From the NCBI GenBank assembly GCA_022511265.1, contig JAFLRX010000001.1, forward strand, positions 107,005-171,004: 64,000 bases of DNA, read 5' to 3'. The notes below the pieces were generated by a model, which was given only the letters and a program-made list of their open reading frames with translations, had not been told where the DNA came from and ran no database searches. The stretch comes from Eubacterium sp. Its GTDB lineage: Bacteria; Bacillota; Clostridia; Oscillospirales; Ruminococcaceae. Position numbers and translations under genes: made by a program. Below are positions 34,315 to 43,035 of the stretch, piece by piece (the stretch's first letter is position 1; every line of letters starts with the position of its first letter).

Positions 34315-36342
34315 ATGGAAAATAACAACCCCGCAGCAACCGAGGTATGCTATGTCAAGGGCGTAGGCGAAAAACGCGCTAAACAGCTTAACAAGCTTGG
34401 TATAAGCACCGTATACGACCTTGTCACCCATTACCCGCGCGGTTATATTGATTTTAATAATACCGTCACCATTGCCGATGCCCCGCAGGACGAAAACTGC
34501 GTGATAAAGGCAAAGGTGACGCGCAAGCTTGCCCCGTACTACGGCAAGATAGCACTTTTCAGAGTGCTGGTAAGTGACGGTACGGGCGATATGCTTATCA
34601 CATTTTTTAATACGGTATATTCCTTTCAGCGGCTAAAAGTCGGAGAGGAATATTGTTTTTATGGAAAAGCGGGCGGCAACTTTCTCCGACGTGAGATGAG
34701 CTCGCCGATTTTTGTCGAGGCAAAGGATTCGCATATACTTATGCCGAGGTACAGCCTTACGCAGGGGCTGTCTCACAATATGCTGTCCGGCTATGTGAAA
34801 AACGCGCTGAAAGACTATTCCTTCCCTGAGCGGCTGAGCGAGAGACTTATGGCGGAAAACCGTCTGCTGGGATTTTCCGACGCGCTGAGAATGATACACT
34901 TTCCTCATACCGAGGAGGAATATTCTCTTGCCAAGCGGCGGCTGACCTTTGAGGAGCTTTTCTTGCTGCAAATAGGACTGAAGTCCATGAAAAACCGTAA
35001 CAAAAAACTGACCGGCGCGAAGATGACAACCAAGGATATTTCAGCATACTACGCTTCCTTGCCGTTTGAACTGACCGGTGCGCAAAAACGCGCGATAAAA
35101 GAATGTACCGACGATATGCAAAACCCTGCGCCGATGAATAGGCTGTTACAGGGCGATGTCGGCTCAGGCAAAACGGCGGTGGCGGCGGCGGTGTGCTATT
35201 TCGCGTACCTAAACGGTATGCAATCCACCTTGATGGCACCTACCGAGATACTTGCGGCACAGCACTATCAGACGCTTTGCGGATTTTTAAGCCCGCTGGG
35301 TGTCAAGGTCGAGCTGCTGACAGGCTCGGCAACGGCGGCACAGAAAAAGAAAATACGCGCCGAAATAGCGAACGGTGAAGTTCACGTCGCGGTAGGTACA
35401 CAGGCACTGATACAAAAGAATACCGCCTTTGCCAATCTCGGTCTGGTGATAGCGGACGAGCAGCATCGCTTTGGCGTAGAACAGCGTGCGGCGCTCTCCG
35501 GCAAGGGTGATAATCCGCATACGCTGATAATGTCCGCCACCCCGATACCGAGGACGCTGGGTATGATAATCTACGGCGACCTAGATATTTCTACATTGGA
35601 CGAAATGCCGAAAGGCAGACTGCCGATGAAAACCTATGGTGTGGACAGCAGCTATCACGAGAGGCTGTACAGGTTTATCTTAAAATATACACAAAACGGC
35701 TTTCAGTCATATATCGTCTGCCCTCTTGTTGAGGAAGGGATAAGCGAAAAAGCCAGCGCGGTAAGGTATATCGAAAGCCTGCAAAACACCTGCCTGAAAG
35801 ATGTTCCTACAGGTCTGTTACACGGAAAAATGAAACAGGCGGACAAGGACGCAGTGATGAAGGCGTTTAAGGACGGCGAACTAAAGGTGCTGGTCTCCAC
35901 CACTGTGATAGAGGTCGGCGTGGATGTCCCGAATGCCGTTGTCATGATAATCGAAAACGCCGAGCAGTTCGGTCTGTCACAGCTGCATCAGCTGCGCGGC
36001 CGCGTAGGACGCGGCAAGGAGCAGTCGCACTGTATACTCGTCACCGATAATAAAAGTGAGTTTACCAGGGCGCGTATAGATACAATGGTGAGGACCTCAG
36101 ACGGCTTTGAGATAGCCAATGAGGACTTAAAACTGCGAGGACCCGGCGACTTTTTCGGCAGCAGACAGCACGGTCTGCCGCCGCTGAAGATATCGGATAT
36201 ATATGCGGACTTTGAAATACTCGAAGAGACTAAGCGTGCGGCTGAAAAGGTACTGGCGGACGACCCGCGGCTGGAACACCCTGACAACTCCGGACTAAAG
36301 GCTATGGTGGACGAGCTGTTCAGCAATGCCGCCAACGCCTGA
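34315..36342 (+). CDS. recG: ATP-dependent DNA helicase RecG
   Basis: RecG remodels stalled replication forks and Holliday junctions. The 675-residue protein has the wedge/OB domain (about 1-230, with VKGVGEKRAKQLNKLGI at the start), Walker A LLQGDVGSGKTAVAAA, the DEQH box in ADEQHRFGVEQRA, motif III SATPIPRTL, and motif VI QLRGRVGRG, followed by the TRG region RGPGDFFGSRQHG. It begins one base after the fakA stop, a typical coupled start. Confidence 0.96.
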   Translation: MENNNPAATEVCYVKGVGEKRAKQLNKLGISTVYDLVTHYPRGYIDFNNTVTIADAPQDENCVIKAKVTRKLAPYYGKIALFRVLVSDGTGDMLITFFNTVYSFQRLKVGEEYCFYGKAGGNFLRREMSSPIFVEAKDSHILMPRYSLTQGLSHNMLSGYVKNALKDYSFPERLSERLMAENRLLGFSDALRMIHFPHTEEEYSLAKRRLTFEELFLLQIGLKSMKNRNKKLTGAKMTTKDISAYYASLPFELTGAQKRAIKECTDDMQNPAPMNRLLQGDVGSGKTAVAAAVCYFAYLNGMQSTLMAPTEILAAQHYQTLCGFLSPLGVKVELLTGSATAAQKKKIRAEIANGEVHVAVGTQALIQKNTAFANLGLVIADEQHRFGVEQRAALSGKGDNPHTLIMSATPIPRTLGMIIYGDLDISTLDEMPKGRLPMKTYGVDSSYHERLYRFILKYTQNGFQSYIVCPLVEEGISEKASAVRYIESLQNTCLKDVPTGLLHGKMKQADKDAVMKAFKDGELKVLVSTTVIEVGVDVPNAVVMIIENAEQFGLSQLHQLRGRVGRGKEQSHCILVTDNKSEFTRARIDTMVRTSDGFEIANEDLKLRGPGDFFGSRQHGLPPLKISDIYADFEILEETKRAAEKVLADDPRLEHPDNSGLKAMVDELFSNAANA

Positions 36343-36353
36343 AAGGAAAAAGT

Positions 36354-37100
36354 ATGAACGATATTGAAAGATGGAGACTTCCGCGTTTTTTCTCAAACGA
36401 TATAGATGAAAGTGAAATTGCGGTAAACGATGAGGACTCAAAGCATATTACCTCTGTGCTGAGAATGAGAGCAGGCGAAAAAGCTGTTATCTGCGACGGT
36501 AACGGAACAGATTATCTCTGTGAGCTTATCTCTGCCGGGCAGCGGGAAAACGCACGATTTAATATAATCGAAAGCCGCCAAAACGCCGCCGAGCCGGACG
36601 TTGAGGTGACATTATATCAGGCGATGCCGAAATCCGACAAGCTGGAATTTATCGTACAGAAGGCTACCGAGCTGGGCGCGGCACGGATAGTGCCGTTTTT
36701 GTCAAAACGCTGTGTCTCCCGTCCCGACGATAAAAGTGCCGCAAAAAAGCTGGTCAGGCTGCAAAGGATAGCCTATGAGGCGGCAAAACAATGCGGGCGC
36801 GGAAAAATACCAGATGTGCTTCCGATGACAGACTTTAAATCGGCGGTAACAGGCATAGCCGACGATGAGACAGCGATAATGTTCTATGAGTGCGGCGGGG
36901 AGAAGTTCAACGCACTTACATTTCCGAAAAAGAAAATAGCTGTCTTTATCGGCAGCGAGGGTGGTTTTGAACCGGAGGAGGCGCAGCTTGCCGAAGAACA
37001 CGGAGTGACCCTTGTTTCACTGGGCGAACGAATACTTAGGTGCGAGACTGCACCTGTTACGGCACTTTCTCTATTGATGAATGTCACAGGAAACTTATAA
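36354..37100 (+). CDS. rsmE: 16S rRNA m3U1498 methyltransferase RsmE
   Basis: A 248-residue SPOUT-family methyltransferase that modifies U1498 of 16S rRNA in the 30S subunit. It has an N-terminal PUA-like domain (HITSVLRMRAGEKAVICDG) and the C-terminal knot with KATELGAARIVPFLSKRC, FIGSEGGFEPEEAQLAEEHG and LGERILRCETAPVTAL. It starts 11 bases after recG with AAAGGAAAA before the ATG. Last gene of the asp23-fakA-recG-rsmE unit. Confidence 0.95.
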   Translation: MNDIERWRLPRFFSNDIDESEIAVNDEDSKHITSVLRMRAGEKAVICDGNGTDYLCELISAGQRENARFNIIESRQNAAEPDVEVTLYQAMPKSDKLEFIVQKATELGAARIVPFLSKRCVSRPDDKSAAKKLVRLQRIAYEAAKQCGRGKIPDVLPMTDFKSAVTGIADDETAIMFYECGGEKFNALTFPKKKIAVFIGSEGGFEPEEAQLAEEHGVTLVSLGERILRCETAPVTALSLLMNVTGNL

Positions 37101-37137
37101 AAAATTTGTTAAATATGCTCAATATTAATATTTGGGC

Positions 37138-37166
37138 TTGAAATCGGAAAGAATATTTTGTATAAT
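37138..37166 (+). promoter_or_regulatory. Strong sigma-A promoter of the acidic peptide gene
   Basis: TTGAAA (37138-37143), 17-base spacer, TATAAT (37161-37166). The ~65-base leader holds two short hairpins, CGGTG/CACCG and CGGC/GCCG, before the ribosome binding site. Confidence 0.85.
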
Positions 37167-37238
37167 AGTAATAGCAATTCGGTGTACGCACCGTAAAGGA
37201 TAACGGCATAACGCCGCAAAGGAAGGATGGATTTAATC

Positions 37239-37511
37239 ATGAAGGCATTTACCGGTTTTGCTTTAGGCGCTCTCGGAGTAATAGGAGCAGCTGCCGCAGC
37301 AGCTATATATTTGAAGAAGAAAACCGAAAAAGAGCAGGAGTACGAGAAGTTTGACGAGATCATGGAGAGCGAGGATGACTTCGACGCTTTCTTCGATGAG
37401 GACGACGAGATACTCGACGAGGCAGCTGAAACTCTTGAAGACGCAGCAGAGACCGTAGAGGAAAAGGCTGAAGCAGTTGCTGACGCTATCACTGACGCTT
37501 TAGAGCAGTAA
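37239..37511 (+). CDS. Small membrane-anchored acidic protein
   Basis: A 90-residue protein with a glycine/alanine-rich hydrophobic N-terminus (GFALGALGVIGAAAAAAIYL, about residues 6-25), a basic patch KKKTEKEQ, and then a strongly acidic helical tail (residues 30-90) ending EAVADAITDALEQ. Such a layout resembles small YtxH-like anchors but I do not recognise a family. The ATG at 37227 directly abuts the GGAAGG sequence, so I prefer the ATG at 37239. It has its own strong promoter and terminator, and its codons (GCT, GAA, GAG) look well expressed. Confidence 0.75.
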   Translation: MKAFTGFALGALGVIGAAAAAAIYLKKKTEKEQEYEKFDEIMESEDDFDAFFDEDDEILDEAAETLEDAAETVEEKAEAVADAITDALEQ

Positions 37512-37522
37512 ATTGAAAGCTG

Positions 37523-37553
37523 AACGGACTTCGTAATGAAGTCCGTTTTTTTT
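37523..37553 (+). terminator. Terminator after acidic peptide gene
   Basis: Ten-base stem AACGGACTTC / GAAGTCCGTT with loop GTAAT and a run of eight or more T. Confidence 0.93.
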
Positions 37554-37627
37554 GCCCTCTTCTCAACTGTGGGTTGTTTTTTATTGTGTTGTAAACCGTC
37601 AGTTGTTTTTTCACAATTTCACATCTG

Positions 37628-37656
37628 TTGTAATCAACCGGAAGATATGGTATAGT
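37628..37656 (+). promoter_or_regulatory. Promoter of the XRE regulator
   Basis: TTGTAA (37628-37633), 17-base spacer, TATAGT (37651-37656) with extended -10 TGG. Start of transcription would fall at about 37663. Confidence 0.7.
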
Positions 37657-37663
37657 GGTTTTA

Positions 37664-37677
37664 ATGAAAGCTTTCAT
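37664..37677. promoter_or_regulatory. Fourteen-base palindrome at the XRE transcription start
   Basis: ATGAAAGCTTTCAT is a perfect palindrome placed seven bases after the -10 box, where a bound repressor would block transcription. A likely autoregulatory operator of the adjacent HTH gene. Confidence 0.55.
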
Positions 37678-37700
37678 AATAACATAATGAGGTGTTTTAT

Positions 37701-38534
37701 ATGAATAATTTAAACTTAGGGGCGGTCATTGCTCGGCTGCGTAAAGAAAAAGGTGTAACTCAAGAGGAGCTGGCAAAAAGCGTATGCGTCTCCCCTCAGG
37801 CGGTATCCAAATGGGAAAACGGCGGTGTACCCGATACCGAGCTGCTGCCGAAGATAGCGGATTATTTCGGCGTGTCGGTGGACACGTTGTTTGACAGGAG
37901 CATAACCGATTATAACGGTTTAACTGAGGCTCTTATAAAGAAGATAGCCGATATGCCGCAGGAGGAGCGGATAGACGCAGTCTTTGAGCTGTGCTGGGTA
38001 ATGGAAAAAGGTATAACCTCCGACATTGAAAACAAATCCACCGTTAACGGGATAAGCAGTCATGCTTCTCAGCAAATATATTCCAGCATGCTGTTAGACA
38101 GCGGTTATACGCGGATGGGAATAGGCAAGGGTCTGCATTATTTTCTTATAGTGCCGGATATTGATGACAAGCTAGCGGCATATTTTGATGATGTTGATTA
38201 CGTTGAACTGTTCAGAGATCTGGGAGATAAAAGTGTTTTTGACGCGCTGGTAATGCTGGAAAAACGCGGAAAAGGCGCGGCGTTCTCCCCCGATTTGATA
38301 ATGAAAGGTCTGGGGCTGGATTTTGATAAAGCGTTTGAGATAATCAAAACTCTTGCAAAACACGGGCTGATAACCTGTACAGACGTAGAAATAGAAGGAA
38401 CAACACATGAATTTTACTTTTACCAACCCTCCCCTTCTTTTGCCGCCATGCTTATATTCGCGCATGAGATGATAAAACAGCCGAGCGTATTTTGCAATTT
38501 CATGGGCGGCAGGGGCAAATCATATCTAAACTGA
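37701..38534 (+). CDS. XRE-family regulator with C-terminal sensor domain
   Basis: A 277-residue protein. Residues 7-60 are an XRE-type helix-turn-helix (IARLRKEKGVTQEELAKSV, VSPQAVSKWENGGVPDTELL). The remaining 210 residues are uncharacterised; the part near residues 160-250 (DVDYVELFRDLGDKSVFDAL, then GLDFDKAFEIIKTLAKHGLI) looks like a winged-helix or ArsR-like fold. The start at 37701 follows TGAGGTG. The ligand is unknown. No target operon is adjacent apart from its own promoter palindrome. Confidence 0.85.
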   Translation: MNNLNLGAVIARLRKEKGVTQEELAKSVCVSPQAVSKWENGGVPDTELLPKIADYFGVSVDTLFDRSITDYNGLTEALIKKIADMPQEERIDAVFELCWVMEKGITSDIENKSTVNGISSHASQQIYSSMLLDSGYTRMGIGKGLHYFLIVPDIDDKLAAYFDDVDYVELFRDLGDKSVFDALVMLEKRGKGAAFSPDLIMKGLGLDFDKAFEIIKTLAKHGLITCTDVEIEGTTHEFYFYQPSPSFAAMLIFAHEMIKQPSVFCNFMGGRGKSYLN

Positions 38535-38557
38535 AAAAGGCAGCTATGCTGCCAATA

Positions 38558-38587
38558 CAAAAAGCGGACAGCCGATGCTGTCCGCTT
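38558..38587 (-). terminator. Terminator between XRE and AbrB-like genes
   Basis: Ten-base stem AAGCGGACAG / CTGTCCGCTT; on the minus strand it ends in five T. A second short hairpin, GGCAGC/GCTGCC (38539-38553), lies just after the XRE stop on the plus side. Confidence 0.8.
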
Positions 38588-38604
38588 AAATCTTATGTAA
38601 ACAA

Positions 38605-38850
38605 TTATAAAATTCTCTTTAAATCTTCCAAACATTCAGAACAGATGTTCTTCCCCTTAAACTGCTGAATATCACTTGCATTATTGCAAAAGGAGCATGC
38701 GGGAGCATATTTTTTCAGAATAATCCTGTCATCTTCCACATAGATTTCAAGTGAATCCTTGATATCAATATCAAGTGTCCGTCTGAGCTCTATCGGGATA
38801 ACTATTCGCCCCAACTCGTCAACCTTTCTTACAATGCCTGTAGATTTCAT
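38605..38850 (-). CDS. AbrB-like transition regulator with C-terminal zinc knuckle
   Basis: An 81-residue protein. Residues 1-48 are the AbrB/SpoVT swapped-hairpin DNA-binding domain (STGIVRKVDELGRIVIPIEL). The C-terminal part holds Cys52-x2-Cys55 and Cys70-x2-Cys73, likely a zinc ribbon, unlike classical AbrB. It probably controls post-exponential genes. It has its own sigma-A promoter and lies divergent from spmAB across an AT-rich intergenic region. Confidence 0.9.
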   Translation of the reverse strand: MKSTGIVRKVDELGRIVIPIELRRTLDIDIKDSLEIYVEDDRIILKKYAPACSFCNNASDIQQFKGKNICSECLEDLKRIL

Positions 38851-38925
38851 ATAAATACCAACCTTTCTTGCGCCGATGTGCGCGAAGTTTTGCGTGTAGT
38901 CAGTCGGTCAACTGCCAGCCATTAT

Positions 38926-38954
38926 ATTTTACCAAAATGAATGCAATTTGTCAA
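38926..38954 (-). promoter_or_regulatory. Sigma-A promoter of the AbrB-like gene
   Basis: Minus strand: TTGACA (38949-38954), 17-base spacer, TAAAAT (38926-38931) with extended -10 TGG. The leader is about 70 bases long. Confidence 0.75.
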
Positions 38955-39249
38955 ATGCGATTTTAACCTGAATTTTTTACTCTTTTTTTGTAAAATCAGA
39001 TGTCAAAAACCCTGAAAAAACGATTACATAAAGTTCCGCCGAAATATGCAAAAATTGGCAAAAAGCACAAACTGTTCACATTCTTAACTAATTTTAACTT
39101 TTTTAGTGTATTATGTATAAATTTATTTAATATTTGATTGAATTTTTGTGTGTATTTTATGTAAATTTATAACAATTATTACTTTTATTTCATATCTGTA
39201 ATTGTACAATAGTCATAAATTAACTTGTTTTCGGGAGGAAATAACATAA
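38955..39249. other. AT-rich intergenic region before spmA
   Basis: Nearly 300 bases, very AT-rich, with no open frame that has a ribosome binding site. A perfect ten-base palindrome ATTGTACAAT lies about 40 bases before the spmA ribosome binding site. I could not find a well-spaced sigma-E promoter. Confidence 0.5.
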
Positions 39250-39840
39250 ATGAAGATATTCTTTTTTGTCATTGTGTTTTTCTCGGTAATATTGGGGGTA
39301 ATAAACGGAACAATGTCAGAGGTTTCGCAGGCGGCGCTGACCGAATGTACCGCCGCGGTGACATTGGCGATATCGCTGTGCGGGACTATCTGCTTTTGGA
39401 GCGGGATAATGAATGTTGCCGAAAAAGCAGGACTGGTGGCAAAGCTGGCAAAGCTGCTGTCTCCCCTGCTGAAGCGTCTTTTCAAAGGGATAGACAGCAA
39501 CGGCAAGGCAATGGGATACATACTGATGAATCTGGTATCTAATCTGATGGGGCTTGGCAACGCGGCTACTCCGCTGGGTATCAAGGCAATGGAAGAGCTG
39601 AAAAAAGAAGAGGGCGCAACCGATACAGCGACCGACAACATGATAATTTTTACGGTTATGAACACGGCCAGCCTACAGCTGTTCCCTGCCACAATAACCG
39701 CTATAAGAGTAAACTACGGCAGCGTGTCGCCGCTGGAGATATTGCCGGGGATATGGGCGGTATCTGCGATAGTGCTGACAATATCGCTGGTCACCGCAAA
39801 GACGCTGTCAAAGATATTCAGATACGGGGTTGAAAAATGA
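39250..39840 (+). CDS. spmA: Spore maturation protein A
   Basis: A 196-residue membrane protein with a Gate/nucleoside-recognition-like fold; SpmA and SpmB together are needed for spore core dehydration in Bacillus. It has about five hydrophobic segments; the conserved core reads LVSNLMGLGNAATPLGIKAM and MNTASLQLFPATITAIR. The ATG follows GGGAGGA by ten bases. It overlaps spmB by four bases (ATGA), fixing the two as a coupled pair. Confidence 0.95.
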   Translation: MKIFFFVIVFFSVILGVINGTMSEVSQAALTECTAAVTLAISLCGTICFWSGIMNVAEKAGLVAKLAKLLSPLLKRLFKGIDSNGKAMGYILMNLVSNLMGLGNAATPLGIKAMEELKKEEGATDTATDNMIIFTVMNTASLQLFPATITAIRVNYGSVSPLEILPGIWAVSAIVLTISLVTAKTLSKIFRYGVEK

Positions 39841-40352
39841 GCTTTTCGGATTTGTTTGTGCCGTGTGTTATACTTTTAATATTGTTTTTCGGGCTGTTGG
39901 CTAGGACAAATGTTTTTGAAACATTTATCGAGGGGGCGTCCCAAGGGCTAAAGACCACCGCGGACATTCTACCCGCGCTGATCTGCCTTATGACCTGTAT
40001 CGGTATGTTCAAGGCGTCGGGCGGGATAGATATGCTGAGTATGCTTGTAAAGCCTGTCACGGATTTTTTCGGGTTTCCGTCAGAGGCGGCGTCGCTTATC
40101 TTTATTCGTCCCCTATCAGGCAGCGGCGCGCTTGCGTTTTATGAAGATATAATCAGCCAGTACGGACCTGACAGTTTTATAGGGCGGGTGGCGTCAACCG
40201 TGATGGGCTCAAGCGAGACGACATTCTACACGCTGGCGGTTTATTTCGGTGCGGTCAAGATAAAAAACACGCGGCATGCGCTGCCGTCGGCATTGTCGGC
40301 TGATCTGACCGGGTGGATAATCGGTGCGGCTGCGGTGAGATTGCTGTTTTAA
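39837..40352 (+). CDS. spmB: Spore maturation protein B
   Basis: A 171-residue membrane partner of SpmA, same superfamily. Signature segments: ARTNVFETFIEGASQGLKT, LICLMTCIGMFKASGGIDML, and PLSGSGALAFYEDIISQYG followed by STVMGSSETTFYTLAVYFG. It ends 28 bases before a terminator. Confidence 0.96.
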   Translation: MSFSDLFVPCVILLILFFGLLARTNVFETFIEGASQGLKTTADILPALICLMTCIGMFKASGGIDMLSMLVKPVTDFFGFPSEAASLIFIRPLSGSGALAFYEDIISQYGPDSFIGRVASTVMGSSETTFYTLAVYFGAVKIKNTRHALPSALSADLTGWIIGAAAVRLLF

Positions 40353-40380
40353 GTAAATCCACAGCTAAAAAATATAAACA

Positions 40381-40410
40381 AGCGGTCAAGCAACAGCTTA
40401 ACCGCTTTTG
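40381..40410 (+). terminator. Terminator after spmAB
   Basis: Stem AGCGGTCAAGC / GCTTAACCGCT with one mismatch and a TTTT tail. It also ends in an AT-rich tail on the minus strand and may serve the convergent AraC gene. Confidence 0.75.
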
Positions 40411-40430
40411 ATATTCTTTACCGATAAATA

Positions 40431-41309
40431 TTATTTTTTAACAGGTATCCACAGCTCGCAAAAGCAGTCGCCGCCCTCACGGTAAAACTCGAAATCAGGT
40501 GCCTCCGTTTGTCTGTATCCGGTCTGCGGGACAAATTCACGGTAAAACCTTGACCACATATCATTTATACAGTGTCCGTCTTCGCCAAAGCATTTCAGCA
40601 CCACGCACTCTGACGGGGCGGTCTCCAGTATTCTGAAGCCCTCAGCGCAAAGCTTGTCAAGTATTTCCCCGTCTGTGTTGTCGTCTATCGCCACACCGAT
40701 ACCGTACTCAAACATAGGCGAGTTTTCCTCTGAGGGTGTACAGATACCGTACACCTCCCATTTTTCGGTGGTGCGAACACGTTCAAGCTGCTTAAACACC
40801 CCGTTTTCAATGCAGCTGTCCCAATAATCGCTTAATGTACTGTCATAGCCGTCGCCGACTATCTCATTCGGGAAATGCTGTGCATACATCAAAAATTTTT
40901 CTGCCGGTCTTTTTTCCATTCGATAATTCATAGTTCCGCCCTCCAATTTAATTTTTATCGCAAGCGGACTGAACATACGCAGCTGACAGCCCTTTTGTTT
41001 TGCCTGTTTCGGCGTTACACCGTGAAAACGCGAAAAAGCCTTTGAAAAGCTTTCGGGAGTTTCATACCCGTATTTCAGCGCCGCGTCTATTACCGAAATA
41101 TCGGTAGTTTGCAGCTCGCTTGCCGCGAGCGACAATCGGCGTGAACGGACATACTCACACACGGTCATGCCCGCCGTCAGGCTGAACGTCCTATGAAAGC
41201 TGTAACCCGACATGTATACCTGTCGTGCTACATCCTCATAGCTGATATTTTCGTTAAGATGCGCCTCGATATAATTGACGGCATCCTGCAAAAGCTTCGT
41301 CAGCTCCAT
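40431..41309 (-). CDS. AraC-family regulator with GyrI-like effector domain
   Basis: A 292-residue regulator. The N-terminal AraC domain has two helix-turn-helices (ISYEDVARQVYMSGYSFHRT and SVIDAALKYGYETPESFSKA, ending FSRFHGVTPKQAK), and the C-terminal half (about 130-292) is a GyrI-like/SOUL-type small-molecule binding domain (YGIGVAIDDNTDG, FYREGGDCFCELWIPVKK). The group includes Rob and BltR-type multidrug-responsive regulators. The start at 41309 follows AAGGAGG. No efflux gene is adjacent. A double TATAAT sequence lies upstream but no good -35 was seen. Confidence 0.92.
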   Translation of the reverse strand: MELTKLLQDAVNYIEAHLNENISYEDVARQVYMSGYSFHRTFSLTAGMTVCEYVRSRRLSLAASELQTTDISVIDAALKYGYETPESFSKAFSRFHGVTPKQAKQKGCQLRMFSPLAIKIKLEGGTMNYRMEKRPAEKFLMYAQHFPNEIVGDGYDSTLSDYWDSCIENGVFKQLERVRTTEKWEVYGICTPSEENSPMFEYGIGVAIDDNTDGEILDKLCAEGFRILETAPSECVVLKCFGEDGHCINDMWSRFYREFVPQTGYRQTEAPDFEFYREGGDCFCELWIPVKK

Positions 41310-41572
41310 ATTATCGCCTCCTTGCAATTATATTATATCGCAACTTTACCGTGATTTCCTGTCATTAGTTGCCGTGTTTTGTCCGGGCGGAAAATGAATA
41401 TCCGTTTGATATTTAGCACAGAAGCATTTATGGTCAATTACTTCGGGGGATGTTTGTATTATTAGATTAGTCGCATAAATAGGGATTAATAGCTGTTTAT
41501 CCCCATACATATTTTTACAAAATAAAAGATTTATTAACGAATATTTTTCTTCCTCGCAAATTGATAGTTTAT

Positions 41573-42145
41573 CTACTTTTCCAAATCGTCCTTCACGAAT
41601 GAATATACATTACAGTCAAACAATTCCCCTTTTACCTCAAATCTTTTTCGCAGCATTCCTTCATTTATAAAACCTGCCTTTTGCAATGTTCTGTTAGAAC
41701 CGATATTATCCACATGGGCAAATGCTTCAATACGTTCTAATCCCATAGTTTCTATCCCAAACCTGCAGACTGCCTTTAATACCTTTGTATTAATTCCACA
41801 ATTCCAATAAGACTTCTTGATAAAATAGCCGACCTCTGCACAAGTGTTGTGGTTGAAAAAATTAAATAACTGTATTTGCCCTATCACTTTTCCCTGATAC
41901 GTTACGACCCACGAATACTCCCTTTTGCCATTGAAGCCATTTATACGACTTTGCTCTGCACGGATCTCACGCTCTTCATTCCATTCGGGAGGTCTTTTAT
42001 AGCCTCCGTAAAATGAGAAATTCTCTTCATCATAATATATTTCCCAAAACGCTCTGGCGTCCTTTTCAGGTTCATGCTGCCTTAGATAAATGTCCTCGTC
42101 AACTCGAATGTGGATGAACTCTTTAAACAAATCAGAAAATGCCAT
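41573..42145 (-). CDS. GNAT-family N-acetyltransferase (RimJ/RimL-like)
   Basis: A 190-residue GNAT: IYLRQHEPEKDARAFWEIYY at the start, the acetyl-CoA region VVTYQGKVIGQIQLFNFFNH, and the C-terminal ERIEAFAHVDNIGSNRTLQK with AGFINEGMLRKRF. This RimJ/RimL-like subgroup modifies ribosomal proteins, antibiotics or small amines; the substrate cannot be told. The ATG at 42145 follows TGGAGGGG and lies three bases after the AraC-type gene stop, so the two are one operon. Both genes are more AT-rich than their surroundings. Confidence 0.88.
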   Translation of the reverse strand: MAFSDLFKEFIHIRVDEDIYLRQHEPEKDARAFWEIYYDEENFSFYGGYKRPPEWNEEREIRAEQSRINGFNGKREYSWVVTYQGKVIGQIQLFNFFNHNTCAEVGYFIKKSYWNCGINTKVLKAVCRFGIETMGLERIEAFAHVDNIGSNRTLQKAGFINEGMLRKRFEVKGELFDCNVYSFVKDDLEK

Positions 42146-42147
42146 AA

Positions 42148-43035
42148 TTACCCCTCCATTTTTCTGACAGGTACATAAATATCCATCTGAGCTGTTCCAA
42201 GCTGACAATCCCAACGCTCATCATAATATTCAAAATCCGACAACGCATTTTCGTCAATACAGTATTCCGAATTTGGCAGCCATACAAAGTAAATGTAATG
42301 GAACGCCTTACCGATTTCCCCGTTGGCATTATTGCCATTCACCGTAAAAACAGCATACTTTGCTTTTGGCACAACCTTGCGATGCATACCTTCCGGAATG
42401 TCTGTATCTTTGTCCACTTCTACTCCAGCCATATAATAAAATGCTAAGGGTTCGGCACTGAAATCCTCCGAATAATCTTCGAAGCCATACATAGTATGTT
42501 CGTTTTTTCTTTCAATGGACTTCATGTTGCTCTTTAGTTCATACCACGATTCTCCTATGACATTAAAACCGTCTTTGGTGTGTTTTCTGTATCCGGCGAT
42601 TATAAATTTGTCCCTTTCTTCAAAACGTGGTTCTATGGAAAATTCTCCTTCTACCGCAACACGTTTTAAATATCCTGTAATTATTTCTTCTACAGTGCGA
42701 TATGTGATCTTTGATTGTTTTTTCCTTGCCACAAGCGGCTGCATTCCGAAAGTATTCTTAAACGCTCGATTGAAAGTCTGAATACTGTTAAACCCAATGC
42801 TGTAACAAATGTCTGTAACCGACTCTGTTGTCTCACATAGTTTTTTATGTGCCATAGTAAGACGGCGCTTTCTGATATACTCCGTTATGGTTAATTCTGT
42901 TACCGATGAAAAAATTTTGTGGAAATGAAAGGACGAGTACCCAAACACCCCTGCCAAATGTTCATAAGTCAGCTCCTCGCAGATATGCTCATCAATGTAA
43001 TATAATGCCTTTTCGATTAGTTGTAGGTTGTTCAT
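42148..43035 (-). CDS. Second AraC-family regulator with GyrI-like domain
   Basis: A 295-residue protein of the same architecture as the one at 40431-41309: AraC DNA-binding part (LTYEHLAGVFGYSSFHFHKI, FNSIQTFNRAFKNTFGMQPL) and GyrI-like effector domain (about 125-292). The two are clearly diverged, not a recent copy. It is coupled to a GNAT, so an antibiotic or small-molecule resistance unit is plausible. The operon is led by a perfect promoter and a leader of about 125 bases. Confidence 0.92.
   Translation of the reverse strand: MNNLQLIEKALYYIDEHICEELTYEHLAGVFGYSSFHFHKIFSSVTELTITEYIRKRRLTMAHKKLCETTESVTDICYSIGFNSIQTFNRAFKNTFGMQPLVARKKQSKITYRTVEEIITGYLKRVAVEGEFSIEPRFEERDKFIIAGYRKHTKDGFNVIGESWYELKSNMKSIERKNEHTMYGFEDYSEDFSAEPLAFYYMAGVEVDKDTDIPEGMHRKVVPKAKYAVFTVNGNNANGEIGKAFHYIYFVWLPNSEYCIDENALSDFEYYDERWDCQLGTAQMDIYVPVRKMEG

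Noticed and set aside
39140..39240. Sigma-E promoter before spmA
   Set aside because: TCATATC and CATAAATT are present but separated by 17 bases rather than about 14, and other combinations also fail.
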